From a virus: 37,814 nt of DNA. Location of the stretch: the IMG/VR virus record IMGVR_UViG_3300049914_000198, positions 1 to 37,814 of that record, one strand, 5' to 3'. The position numbers were made by a program, and so were the translations under genes. Shown piece after piece: positions 12,680-20,209 of this stretch (its first letter is position 1; each line of letters starts with the position of its first letter). The notes under the pieces were generated by a model. That model did not search any database, was not told where the DNA came from, and saw nothing but the letters and a program-made list of their open reading frames with translations.

Positions 12680-13969
12680 ATGGCCGAACCCAGTAGCCGA
12701 CATTCGATGTATGACTGGTTGTTGCACGTTGCGAGGGAGGGTGGACTCGCGTATTATGGTGTTGACGGACAACAGCGGGCGATGCCCCCTATTGACCAAC
12801 ACGACCTTGATTGGTGTAAGGAAATAATAAATCACGGCATTTCTAATTTTGTTTCTGATTGTCCTGCGACAGGTTGGCGGTGGCAGAAACGAATATTACA
12901 ATTACCTCTCACGGGAACGCGGGTAACAGGAACCATTGACACTGTTGATACACTAGATGTAATAGACGCTTCTCTTATTACAAGTTATCCTGATGATGAT
13001 TCTTTGAATGGCTGGTATATTTATATTACCAGTGGAACAGGAATTGGTAGTTGGGCAATAATTACGGATTATGAAAGTAGCACAGGAACTATCTCTGTTG
13101 CCGAATGGCTAACTCAATCTGGGAATCCTGGTGGTACTTCTCCTGCCGCAGATAGTGGATATGCAATCACTCCTGTAGAAACTGTTGGTGGTAATATAGG
13201 ACGATATCCATTGCCCGAAGATTGTGTCGGAGCGGATGGTCAAATAAAATATGCCGCGGATTCTAACGTATCAGTTGATATCCAGTGGGTGAGTGAATCT
13301 TATATCCGAGGAACTAGGGCGATTACTACGGACGCGGGATACCCCACGAAGGCCGCAATACGCAGGTTAGAACCTATTGCCGGTACTCTCGGCCCTAAAC
13401 GCAGGTATGAGTTACTCGTAGACCCTAATCCATATTCTAATTGGGTTCTGGAATTCCCGTATACCGCGATGTTTAACGCGTTGGATTGTGAGACAGGACT
13501 CGCGGATTCGGCGGGTTCCACCACGTTGGTTGATTCCGCACGAACCGAAGTTGATGGTTATTTTATTGATTGGATTATAAGTATAGTAAACGGTACAGGC
13601 AAGGGATTATATGCCGTAGTTACGGATTTTGCTTCTGGGGCATTTACTGTGACCGAATGGTTAGGAACCAGCGGGAGCGGGACACCCGATGAAAATAGTG
13701 TGTATTATGTTGAACCAATGAATAATCTGCATCCCGCAGGGCAAAGATTTGATGCCTGTGTCCTTGCTGCGATTCTTGCTAATGCCGAAGACCATTTTGA
13801 AGATATGCAGAGTCAGGGCAATAATACAAAATACATCCAAAAGTTTTTGCCACAGGCTTACAAAATTGACGCGATGTCTGCGCCAAGAAAATTAAATACG
13901 TGGAACACTCGCCCGCATGAACGGACGAATATTTATCGAAACGCGAATTACGTTATTTTTGGAGAATAA
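12680..13969 (+). CDS. Head-tail adaptor protein with duplicated insertion domain
   Basis: 429 residues with a GAGGAATAA ribosome site. The N-terminus (LLHVAREGGLAYYGVDGQQR, DWCKEIINHGISNFVSDCPA) and C-terminus (LHPAGQRFDACVLAAILANA, EDHFEDMQSQGNNTKYIQKF) look like the helical bundle of portal-adaptor proteins (gp4/gp6/gp11 type), which seal the connector. Two related beta inserts break it up, at about residues 87-175 and 274-350: WYIYITSGTGIGSWAIITDY versus DWIISIVNGTGKGLYAVVTD, each followed by (A/T)EWL. Adaptors of this class are usually half this length, so the inserts are an expansion. The adaptor role comes from context and helices, and the repeat is seen directly. Confidence 0.65.
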   Translation: MAEPSSRHSMYDWLLHVAREGGLAYYGVDGQQRAMPPIDQHDLDWCKEIINHGISNFVSDCPATGWRWQKRILQLPLTGTRVTGTIDTVDTLDVIDASLITSYPDDDSLNGWYIYITSGTGIGSWAIITDYESSTGTISVAEWLTQSGNPGGTSPAADSGYAITPVETVGGNIGRYPLPEDCVGADGQIKYAADSNVSVDIQWVSESYIRGTRAITTDAGYPTKAAIRRLEPIAGTLGPKRRYELLVDPNPYSNWVLEFPYTAMFNALDCETGLADSAGSTTLVDSARTEVDGYFIDWIISIVNGTGKGLYAVVTDFASGAFTVTEWLGTSGSGTPDENSVYYVEPMNNLHPAGQRFDACVLAAILANAEDHFEDMQSQGNNTKYIQKFLPQAYKIDAMSAPRKLNTWNTRPHERTNIYRNANYVIFGE

Positions 13970-13971
13970 AA

Positions 13972-14139
13972 ATGTCTAAAAGTGCGGCGACCTTGGTAAT
14001 TCACAGGGCAAGTGAAATGACTCCCAAGGGCAGAGAAAATATTGCTAAGTGGCTGCGTAAACAGGGTGCGGCACTTATAAACGACGGGCATCTGTATTCT
14101 AAAATCACCACAATAAAATACTTATATAAGGAGAAATAA
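13972..14139 (+). CDS. Hypothetical 55-aa basic protein
   Basis: ATG 13972 after TTGGAGAAT, stop TAA 14137. Highly basic and probably helical (MTPKGRENIAKWLRKQGAAL), with a small polar C-terminus (KITTIKYLYKEK). It lies between the adaptor and the tandem small virion-type genes. No family is recognised; a nucleic-acid-binding or assembly role is possible. Confidence 0.6.
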   Translation: MSKSAATLVIHRASEMTPKGRENIAKWLRKQGAALINDGHLYSKITTIKYLYKEK

Positions 14140-14140
14140 A

Positions 14141-14398
14141 ATGAATTCACCAGGCACACATTATCTAACCCATGAAACTATGATTGCTGCACCAGCCGGA
14201 GTTGCCACGCCGAAGATAATCTATAAATCACAGGACGGAATTCTGTTATGTTACGGAATTACCGCTCCCAGTTCAGCCGAGGGTTACGCTCCAGGTTGTA
14301 TATTTATAGATGTAAATGGTTCCAGTACGACTACAGTTCTGGCGGTAAATGTCGGCACTAAGGCGTCTTGTACCTTTACGTATGTGACCATAAACTGA
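14141..14398 (+). CDS. Small virion-type protein, tandem copy 1
   Basis: 85 residues starting MNSPGTHYLTHETMIAAPAG, preceded by AAGGAGAAA. It and the next gene are close paralogues: about 57 of roughly 82 positions are identical by eye, including ATPKIIYKS, DGIL-CYG, GYAPGC-FIDV and LAVN-GT. The motif GYAPGC(I/L)FIDV with a late VN-GT-A repeats in small structural proteins I recognise from phage head or fibre regions. Mostly beta, with two conserved cysteines. A surface or decoration role on the head or tail is inferred. Confidence 0.6.
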   Translation: MNSPGTHYLTHETMIAAPAGVATPKIIYKSQDGILLCYGITAPSSAEGYAPGCIFIDVNGSSTTTVLAVNVGTKASCTFTYVTIN

Positions 14399-14412
14399 GA
14401 GGAGATTTTACG

Positions 14413-14661
14413 ATGGATAGTCCAGGAACTCATTACTACACGCATGAGAGTATGATTAATGCACCCCCAGGAAATGCTACACCGAAGATAATCTATAAAT
14501 CAGAGGATGGAATTTTGATATGTTATGGCACGACAATTCCCACTGATAATACCGCAGGGTACGCTCCGGGTTGTTTGTTTATAGATGTCGACAGTTCGAG
14601 TCTTGCTGTAAACAGGGGCACAGGTGCGTTGTGTAATTTTGATTATAAAACTATAGATTAA
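14413..14661 (+). CDS. Small virion-type protein, tandem copy 2
   Basis: 82 residues from ATG 14413 (MDSPGTHYYTHESMINAPPG). The start was placed there because GAGAGGAGA lies upstream and it aligns with copy 1; an upstream in-frame ATG at 14368 lies inside copy 1. Compared with copy 1 it lacks a short TTTV insertion after the serine run. The adjacent head-to-tail duplicates suggest recent gene duplication, perhaps to make a two-component or dosage-increased surface layer. Confidence 0.6.
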   Translation: MDSPGTHYYTHESMINAPPGNATPKIIYKSEDGILICYGTTIPTDNTAGYAPGCLFIDVDSSSLAVNRGTGALCNFDYKTID

Positions 14662-14671
14662 GGAGGTCCCC

Positions 14672-14905
14672 ATGAGACTTGATTTTCCCTTACAGGGGTT
14701 ACATCAGGGACTTCCCGCAGTTGACCAGCCTTTACAGACATCACCGATGATTAGTAATTGTCGGCCTACAGATGTCGCCGAGGATAGAATCCGTGGTGGT
14801 CAGCGTCCAGGCATGGTTAAGGCATATTCCACACAAGTAGGTGGAGACCATCCTATTATAGCGATGGTATCCTTGGAAACTACTTATATAGAACCGGAAC
14901 CATAA
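14672..14905 (+). CDS. N-terminal piece of split tail propeller protein
   Basis: 77 residues with a perfect AAGGAGG ribosome site. The sequence LDFPLQGLHQGLPAVDQPLQ followed by TSPMISNCRPTDVAEDRIRG and GQRPG is the characteristic start of a long neck/tail-hub or propeller-like tail protein in related phages, as I remember that family, where it runs straight on for hundreds of residues. Here it stops after HPIIAMVSLETTYIEPEP, and the expected body appears at 16666-18264. TAATG couples it to the next gene. It is therefore read as a detached head domain, able to rejoin the body by assembly. A homology search would test this. Confidence 0.6.
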   Translation: MRLDFPLQGLHQGLPAVDQPLQTSPMISNCRPTDVAEDRIRGGQRPGMVKAYSTQVGGDHPIIAMVSLETTYIEPEP

Positions 14906-15762
14906 TGGCGTTATTTGATTATTATAATACTGGAAAAGATGATGTTGTATATCTAGACAATATCAACTGGCTGGCGCAGACTTTTACCCCATCGGAGAAT
15001 TACACTATAACCAGTGTAAAATTGCTTATATGGCGAGTTTACACGCCTGGAACTGTTACAGTAAGCATAAAAGCGGTGGATATAGACGGGAAACCCACTG
15101 GCGATGATTTATGTTCCGGCACTATAAACGGTAACACCCTTTCTGAATCAGACACAGATACTTATACGGAAATAACTTTTGGTGATGGCTGTTCGCTTAC
15201 GAGTGGAACTCAATATGCTATTGTCGTAAGGTCGGCGGCAGGAACGGTTGAATGGGATTACGATAACAGTACTCCCGCCTATGCCGGAGGAATGCAAGCA
15301 GGTTCGCTTGATGGCGGCTCCTCTTGGGCTTACACCTACGATGGCGGCGATTTTATGTTTGAGACTTACGGAACGGCAACCGAAATGGTTGCGGTTCCTG
15401 ATATCGTTGGGATGACTCAGGCTGCTGCGGAATCTGCGCTTACGGAAGCGGGGCTTATTGAAGGAGATGTAACAACGGCATATAGTAATGCCGTCGTTGT
15501 TGATTTAATTATAAGCCAAGACCCTGCTGCCGAAACTGTAGTAGACGTGGGTTCTGCGGTAAATTTTGTAATATCCCTTGGGCCGAGAATTACGTCTAAC
15601 ACTAATAGGCCAGAAGGATACAATCCTGATGTAGCGTGGGATGAAGAAACAAGAACATGGGTCGGTGTTGCCAGTAGTGGCGGAGGCAGATACGGGGAGC
15701 GTCTAATTGCCGTGGGAACTGACGATAATGAATACGGTGTGATTTACTGGGGCGGTGTGTAA
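14905..15762 (+). CDS. Tail protein with beta-sandwich, PASTA-like domain and repeat module
   Basis: 285 residues. Residues 1-160 form a beta sandwich of carbohydrate-binding type (WLAQTFTPSENYTITSVKLL, then GTQYAIVVRSAAGTVEWDYD). Residues 163-227 match a PASTA domain (VPDIVGMTQAAAESALTEAG, ending SQDPAAETVVDVGSAVNFVI). PASTA domains bind cell-wall muropeptides in bacterial kinases and penicillin-binding proteins. Residues 235-285 (RPEGYNPDVAWDEETRTW, then GGGRYGERLIAVG) recur at the end of the 158-aa protein. The gene overlaps both neighbours by TAATG and sits inside the split tail protein. It is probably an adhesin that contacts cell wall or surface glycan. Domain calls are by eye. Confidence 0.65.
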   Translation: MALFDYYNTGKDDVVYLDNINWLAQTFTPSENYTITSVKLLIWRVYTPGTVTVSIKAVDIDGKPTGDDLCSGTINGNTLSESDTDTYTEITFGDGCSLTSGTQYAIVVRSAAGTVEWDYDNSTPAYAGGMQAGSLDGGSSWAYTYDGGDFMFETYGTATEMVAVPDIVGMTQAAAESALTEAGLIEGDVTTAYSNAVVVDLIISQDPAAETVVDVGSAVNFVISLGPRITSNTNRPEGYNPDVAWDEETRTWVGVASSGGGRYGERLIAVGTDDNEYGVIYWGGV

Positions 15763-16187
15763 TGTCCAATTTTAGAAATGTACAGAATAATGGGTATTGG
15801 GAACCTGGTGGGATTTATACATTTGAGGTCGCTGGAACAAAGGTTGGTTTAGAAAATCAAACGGGCACATATTTTAATCCATATCTTGGAGCTTGCGATA
15901 CTTCTGATGTATTAGACTATTATGAAGGATTTCAGTTAATTTGTGATACACAATCCGCGGGTGATTCCTGTGGAAATGTATATGTCGTGGGGCCTGTATC
16001 TGGTAATTATTTATTTGACAACAATGATGAAAATTTCGCAGGGGGCATCGAAGTAATTACGGTCTTGGAACACATAATTTTGGAAGACGGGTGGTGGCGT
16101 TATACAGTCCAGGTGGAAGAAACTGTTCCATTAGGGACATATTATCTTAAAGGTAGAGAATTTCATTATTATACTATGTTGGTGTAA
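15762..16187 (+). CDS. Hypothetical 141-aa tail-region protein
   Basis: Starts MSNFRNVQNNGYWEPGGIYT at the shared base with the previous stop, with no separate ribosome site, so translation is probably coupled. The sequence is beta-rich and aromatic (GGIYTFEVAGTKVGLENQTG, WWRYTVQVEETVPLGTYYLK), without charged clusters or membrane segments, suiting a compact surface domain. No family is named. Location between the two copies of the RY-LIxVG module suggests that it belongs to the same adhesion insert. Confidence 0.55.
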   Translation: MSNFRNVQNNGYWEPGGIYTFEVAGTKVGLENQTGTYFNPYLGACDTSDVLDYYEGFQLICDTQSAGDSCGNVYVVGPVSGNYLFDNNDENFAGGIEVITVLEHIILEDGWWRYTVQVEETVPLGTYYLKGREFHYYTMLV

Positions 16188-16188
16188 T

Positions 16189-16665
16189 ATGGGTTGGGAA
16201 TTTTTCCCCATAATATTTGAGTCGTTGCCGCCTGAGAAACCTGTCTGTGTTTCCCCTTTAAATAGCTCCACAGGGGTTTTAAAAAACGCCGGATTAGAAT
16301 GGGCAGACCCAGGTAGTGAAACTAATCACGCTGCCACAGGGTTTAATTTATATTTTAGCACTAGCATTGCGGGGCTTGTACAAATAGGTGAAGCCCATGA
16401 GTCTGATGCCGTGACAGAAACTGCCAGTAATCTACTTGCTCCTGATAGTTTATATGGAGAAGGGATAACCTATTATTGGCGGGTAGATGCGTTTAATGAC
16501 GCAGGGACAACAACAGGGGACGTGTGGAGTTTTACGGTCGAACAATTTTCCTTCCCTCCTGATAGACCAGATGACTATGACCCAGATATAGGTGGGGGTG
16601 GAAGGTATAACCAAAAATTAATAGTTGTGGGGCATAAATGTATTTATGTGGGCAGCGAGGAATAA
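16189..16665 (+). CDS. Fibronectin-III-like tail protein with repeat module
   Basis: 158 residues. Residues about 15-118 show the FN3-like pattern: PEKPVCVSPLNSSTGV, a central LEWADPGSETNHAATGFNLY, then YYWRVDAFNDAGTTTGDVWS and FTV. FN3 modules occur often on phage tails and may bind carbohydrates. Residues 126-158 (RPDDYDPDIGGGGRYNQKLI, then VVGHKCIYVGSEE) repeat the C-terminal module of the 285-aa protein and look like a blade of the following propeller. The gap before the 532-aa gene is zero, so the repeat may hold the two products together. Confidence 0.65.
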   Translation: MGWEFFPIIFESLPPEKPVCVSPLNSSTGVLKNAGLEWADPGSETNHAATGFNLYFSTSIAGLVQIGEAHESDAVTETASNLLAPDSLYGEGITYYWRVDAFNDAGTTTGDVWSFTVEQFSFPPDRPDDYDPDIGGGGRYNQKLIVVGHKCIYVGSEE

Positions 16666-18264
16666 ATGGCTTTACCAACATTAACTCCGTTAGACGCGAC
16701 CAACAATTTTTATCCAGAGGAAGATGATTTGGATACCAGCGGATATCTGACCATGGTCCCCGCCTGGCAGAAAGTTTGGTTTGCTGATGGCAGACCCTAT
16801 GACACAGACCCACACATAACAGGTTATCATAAATTAGATTTTATAAATACAAGAATCGTGTGCGAGGTTACGGATGGCCCGCTAACTAAAGGTTACACGT
16901 TAGAACAGGCAACCTCTGGGGCAAAAGGAATTGTCGACGAGACAGTTACCGTAGAAGATGAAACGTGGGTTTTAGTTTATAGAACTACGACCACAGAGTT
17001 TGATACAACCAATTTAATCACTGAATATGACCCCGAAGGTGTAGCCAGCGGAGCAACGATTGCAACGATTAGCGATGTTGTTGCACCACCCCATTATTTA
17101 CCGTGGATTTTAACTACGGACAAAGGACTGTTCCCTGATGGTGGTTCTAATATAATGTGTCTCGCGTTTGGTCGACTTTTTATGAACAGTGTTTACAATC
17201 CAAATCAATGGTTTGCTACGCGGGCAGGAGACCCGTTGGATTTATTAGAAGCGCAGGATGATATCCAGACTGCTGTGTCCAGTCAGAGTTCTAAAGCTGG
17301 ACTTGTAGCTAAGCCCTTAATTGCTTTAATAGCATATAAAGATAACTATGTAATATTCGGTTTGGATACACAGATGTGGGTGCTTCGTTCTGACCCTGCG
17401 GCTGGTGGTATTTTAACACAAATTTCTGATGAAACAGGAATATTTTCCCCAACATCTTATTGCTGGGATGATAAAAACAATTTATATTTTCTGGGGATGA
17501 ACGGCTTATACGCGATATCAGCAGATGCGATAGTAAACGCCCAGTCTCCGCAGAATATAACCAAGCAACATTTGCCTAAATATATTGGGTCTCTTGGTTT
17601 AAACCGCAGGACAGACCGCGTAACAATGACCTACGATAAAGAACGATTCGGAATAAATATTTCTATTTCCCAACAGGATGGGCAATGGGGTTCGGCATTG
17701 TGGTGTGACCTAAGAACAGGTGGTATGTTTCCAGAAACTTATGCCCCTGGTTGTATGCCGGCCTCGATGTTATATTTCGACAGCAGACGGGCAGACTACA
17801 GAGGTTTACTATTAGGATGCTATGATGGTTATGTCAGAAAATTTGATGAGACCATAAAATCAGATGAAGACGCTGATGATGTTTCCGTGGCAATTACCAG
17901 TTACGCTGTGATAGGGCCTGTTACTTCAGGACAATATATAAAAGCGTCTAGCCGTGTAGACCCGAATAAACCCAGAGCGAAAATAAAAGTTAGTAATATT
18001 TCTATTACTACTGGTGTGGGCACCGATGATTTAGAAGTTTCTATCTACACAAATAAAACAGCGGCGGGGTTAGTTAATGATTTACTTACGGGAGTAAATC
18101 CCAAGATAGCAAAAGTATTTACCGGCAGTAAATTATATCCCACGATACGTCAGGACGTAAGTGACGGGGCAATAGCCATAAAAGTAGGAAATACAACCGT
18201 GAATCAGGAATGGTCCATGGAAAGTATAAATGCAAACATATCCCAGAGAGGCAGGGTTAAATAA
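16666..18264 (+). CDS. Tail propeller body (P22 gp10-like / tail stabilisation)
   Basis: 532 residues. Its repeated blade-like motifs (GRLFMNSVYNPNQWFATRAG, ALIAYKDNYVIFGLDTQMWV, TSYCWDDKNNLYFLGMNGLY) and an N-terminal WFADGRPYDTDPHITGYHKL match a beta-propeller tail-hub protein such as the P22 gp10 type, which closes the portal channel. It lacks the normal N-terminus, which is encoded at 14672-14905. An insert at residues about 65-140 (GYTLEQATSGAKGIVDETVT) resembles extra domains in other neck proteins. The ATG follows directly on the FN3-like gene stop. The blade region is supported by pattern, and the exact family is a best guess. Confidence 0.65.
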   Translation: MALPTLTPLDATNNFYPEEDDLDTSGYLTMVPAWQKVWFADGRPYDTDPHITGYHKLDFINTRIVCEVTDGPLTKGYTLEQATSGAKGIVDETVTVEDETWVLVYRTTTTEFDTTNLITEYDPEGVASGATIATISDVVAPPHYLPWILTTDKGLFPDGGSNIMCLAFGRLFMNSVYNPNQWFATRAGDPLDLLEAQDDIQTAVSSQSSKAGLVAKPLIALIAYKDNYVIFGLDTQMWVLRSDPAAGGILTQISDETGIFSPTSYCWDDKNNLYFLGMNGLYAISADAIVNAQSPQNITKQHLPKYIGSLGLNRRTDRVTMTYDKERFGINISISQQDGQWGSALWCDLRTGGMFPETYAPGCMPASMLYFDSRRADYRGLLLGCYDGYVRKFDETIKSDEDADDVSVAITSYAVIGPVTSGQYIKASSRVDPNKPRAKIKVSNISITTGVGTDDLEVSIYTNKTAAGLVNDLLTGVNPKIAKVFTGSKLYPTIRQDVSDGAIAIKVGNTTVNQEWSMESINANISQRGRVK

Positions 18265-18265
18265 C

Positions 18266-18811
18266 ATGGCGGATGTAACAAATATTTATAATACAGCGTT
18301 AGGAAATTGGCTCGCAAACCAGAAAGCAAGTCAAGCAAAATACGCCGAGGCCGAATCACCGCTAATATCATTGCAGGGAGAATTTGCTCCAGGAGGTACA
18401 TGGCAAAAAGGCCAAAACCTTATAGCCGAACAAGCGGGGAATAAAGCGGGAGCCGCAGGTATGTCCCAACTTGTTTCTACCGGGATGAGCAGTGGTTCAT
18501 TGGCTGTAGGTTTGGGTAGTCGTATTGCCAGTGATGTCGCTAATGTGAAGACTGGGATAGAGGGAACCAGACTTACTAATTTAATGGATATCATAAAGTC
18601 TCTTGCGGGAGTTAGAACCGCAGCAGCAAAACAATTAGGTGATGCCTCTGACCCATTTGCGAATACCTATATGAATATACAAGGAAGTCAGCCAGAAGAA
18701 TTTCATGGGTTTACGGTGGGAGACCAGTCTAAATTGCCGTCTCAAACAATGTGGAACACGCCAGTTTCTTCGGATTCTGGAAAAAATACCTCCTTTAATT
18801 TTAATTACTAA
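18266..18811 (+). CDS. Probable internal virion (ejection) protein, 181 aa
   Basis: 181 residues from ATG 18266 (MADVTNIYNTALGNWLANQK). A longer reading from 18230 overlaps the preceding gene and lacks a ribosome site. The sequence is glycine-, alanine- and serine-rich and largely helical (QAGNKAGAAGMSQLVSTGMS, ASDVANVKTGIEGTRLTNLM), without charged clusters, resembling small ejection proteins of podoviruses (P22 gp7 or T7 gp14 type) that are pushed through the tail into the host envelope. It precedes the fibre and the giant internal protein, the usual place. The assignment is inferred from composition and position. Confidence 0.5.
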   Translation: MADVTNIYNTALGNWLANQKASQAKYAEAESPLISLQGEFAPGGTWQKGQNLIAEQAGNKAGAAGMSQLVSTGMSSGSLAVGLGSRIASDVANVKTGIEGTRLTNLMDIIKSLAGVRTAAAKQLGDASDPFANTYMNIQGSQPEEFHGFTVGDQSKLPSQTMWNTPVSSDSGKNTSFNFNY

Positions 18812-18814
18812 TAT

Positions 18815-20200
18815 ATGGCTGTAAAGGATAGAGCAAATTATAGTATAGTCCCGCATGATTGGACAAATTTAGAGTCTATTATTAATGACCTAAGTTCCAG
18901 AGTACTCACACTCTCCCTGTTATCCATGGGGAAAATCTCTGCCGAAGATAGTACATTTATGGTGGGCAATGGGACCGAATGGGTGGGGGAATCAGGTGCC
19001 ACGGCGAGGACCTCTATAGGTCTGGGAACAGTCGACAGTCCTTCGTTTACGAGATTAACCCTAGCGGAACCCACGTTATCGCCTCTTGTAGTTACTTCAA
19101 CTGCGGTAAATACAAACTTTAATGCAGATTTACTTGATGGCCAACACGGCACTTATTATGCGTCCGCAGGAAATTATCTAAAACTCGACCAGACTGCATC
19201 GCAGGATATTTCAGGTGGTCAACCTGATTTTCTTGCGGGTTTTCGAGCAGGTTCTACAAATCAATTATCAGTCGATTCTTCAGGTAATTTTCACACAACC
19301 GGCACAGGACGATTTGATAGTGGGATAGGGATAGGAAGTGCCGCACTAAGCAATACGGGAATAAATGTAGGTGTAGCTTATTCAAGTGCTTCAAGTATTA
19401 TAACAGGCATATTTGGTGCGGCCACTCAAACAAAAGGTACAATTACTGTAGGAAATGTGCAAGGTCTTAATTTTAGTGCGAACTGGACACCAACCGATGT
19501 TGTAGGCAACAGAACGATGTCTATTTTGGCGGGCGCGAAAGTTGGTGTTACTGCAACTTCACCTGCCAGTGAATCTAATAATATGACTATCACTAATGTA
19601 GAAGGATTTTCTACTTATGGTAGTACCGCTTCCCTTATGTCTTTGAAATTAGGAAGTGGCGCTACTAGTTTAATCACCGCAACAGATGTTTATCATTTCA
19701 GGGCAAGTGATATTGTTCTTACGGGTGCAGGTGTTACAGCAACAACCCAAACTGCTTTTTATGCCCCTGCAATGACAGCAGGAACTACTAATTGGGGATT
19801 AGGTATAAATGTTGCTAATAATTATGTCAACGGTTCACTAAGAATAGGTTCTGCCGTTGCACCGACTGTTGCTCTTGATGTAACAGGTGCGGGTTTAATC
19901 TCAACTACTCTGGGGGTTACTGGAATACTCACCTGTACTGTTGCTCCGATAGTAAATACCCTTACCGCCGGACGAGTAATTTTTGCGGGTGCGAGTAAAG
20001 AACTCGTTGATGATGGAGATTTAACTTTTGTAACAGATACTTTAATTTCTACCCATATCCAAATAGGAACTGCACCCACAGTAAACAGTACAGGTGCAGA
20101 TACCATATTAGACAGAACAATTACTCCAGCAGTTAATGCAGGTTGGTTGCCCATAAAAGATAATACCGGAACAGTTAGATATGTGCCCTATTGGGCGTAA
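18815..20200 (+). CDS. Tail fibre protein
   Basis: 461 residues with tail-fibre repeats: ARTSIGLGTVDSPSFTRLTL (a collar-type repeat), FNADLLDGQHGTYYAS (the classic phage fibre LLDGQHG-YY motif), then threonine-, glycine- and alanine-rich beta repeats (TISV, TSILAG, GVTATTQTAFYAPAMTAGTT). The N-terminus (MAVKDRANYSIVPHDWTNLE) would anchor to the tail, and the C-terminus (ITPAVNAGWLPIKDNTGTVR) is a short polar cap without a chaperone domain. It determines host recognition. The ribosome site is weak. The call is strong from the LDGQHG motif. Confidence 0.8.
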   Translation: MAVKDRANYSIVPHDWTNLESIINDLSSRVLTLSLLSMGKISAEDSTFMVGNGTEWVGESGATARTSIGLGTVDSPSFTRLTLAEPTLSPLVVTSTAVNTNFNADLLDGQHGTYYASAGNYLKLDQTASQDISGGQPDFLAGFRAGSTNQLSVDSSGNFHTTGTGRFDSGIGIGSAALSNTGINVGVAYSSASSIITGIFGAATQTKGTITVGNVQGLNFSANWTPTDVVGNRTMSILAGAKVGVTATSPASESNNMTITNVEGFSTYGSTASLMSLKLGSGATSLITATDVYHFRASDIVLTGAGVTATTQTAFYAPAMTAGTTNWGLGINVANNYVNGSLRIGSAVAPTVALDVTGAGLISTTLGVTGILTCTVAPIVNTLTAGRVIFAGASKELVDDGDLTFVTDTLISTHIQIGTAPTVNSTGADTILDRTITPAVNAGWLPIKDNTGTVRYVPYWA

Positions 20201-20209
20201 GGAAATTAT

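Noticed and set aside
14368-14412. Extended start of the second tandem copy
   Set aside because: The extra 15 residues lie in the coding end of copy 1 and do not align with copy 1's start; ATG 14413 has a GAGAGGAGA site.
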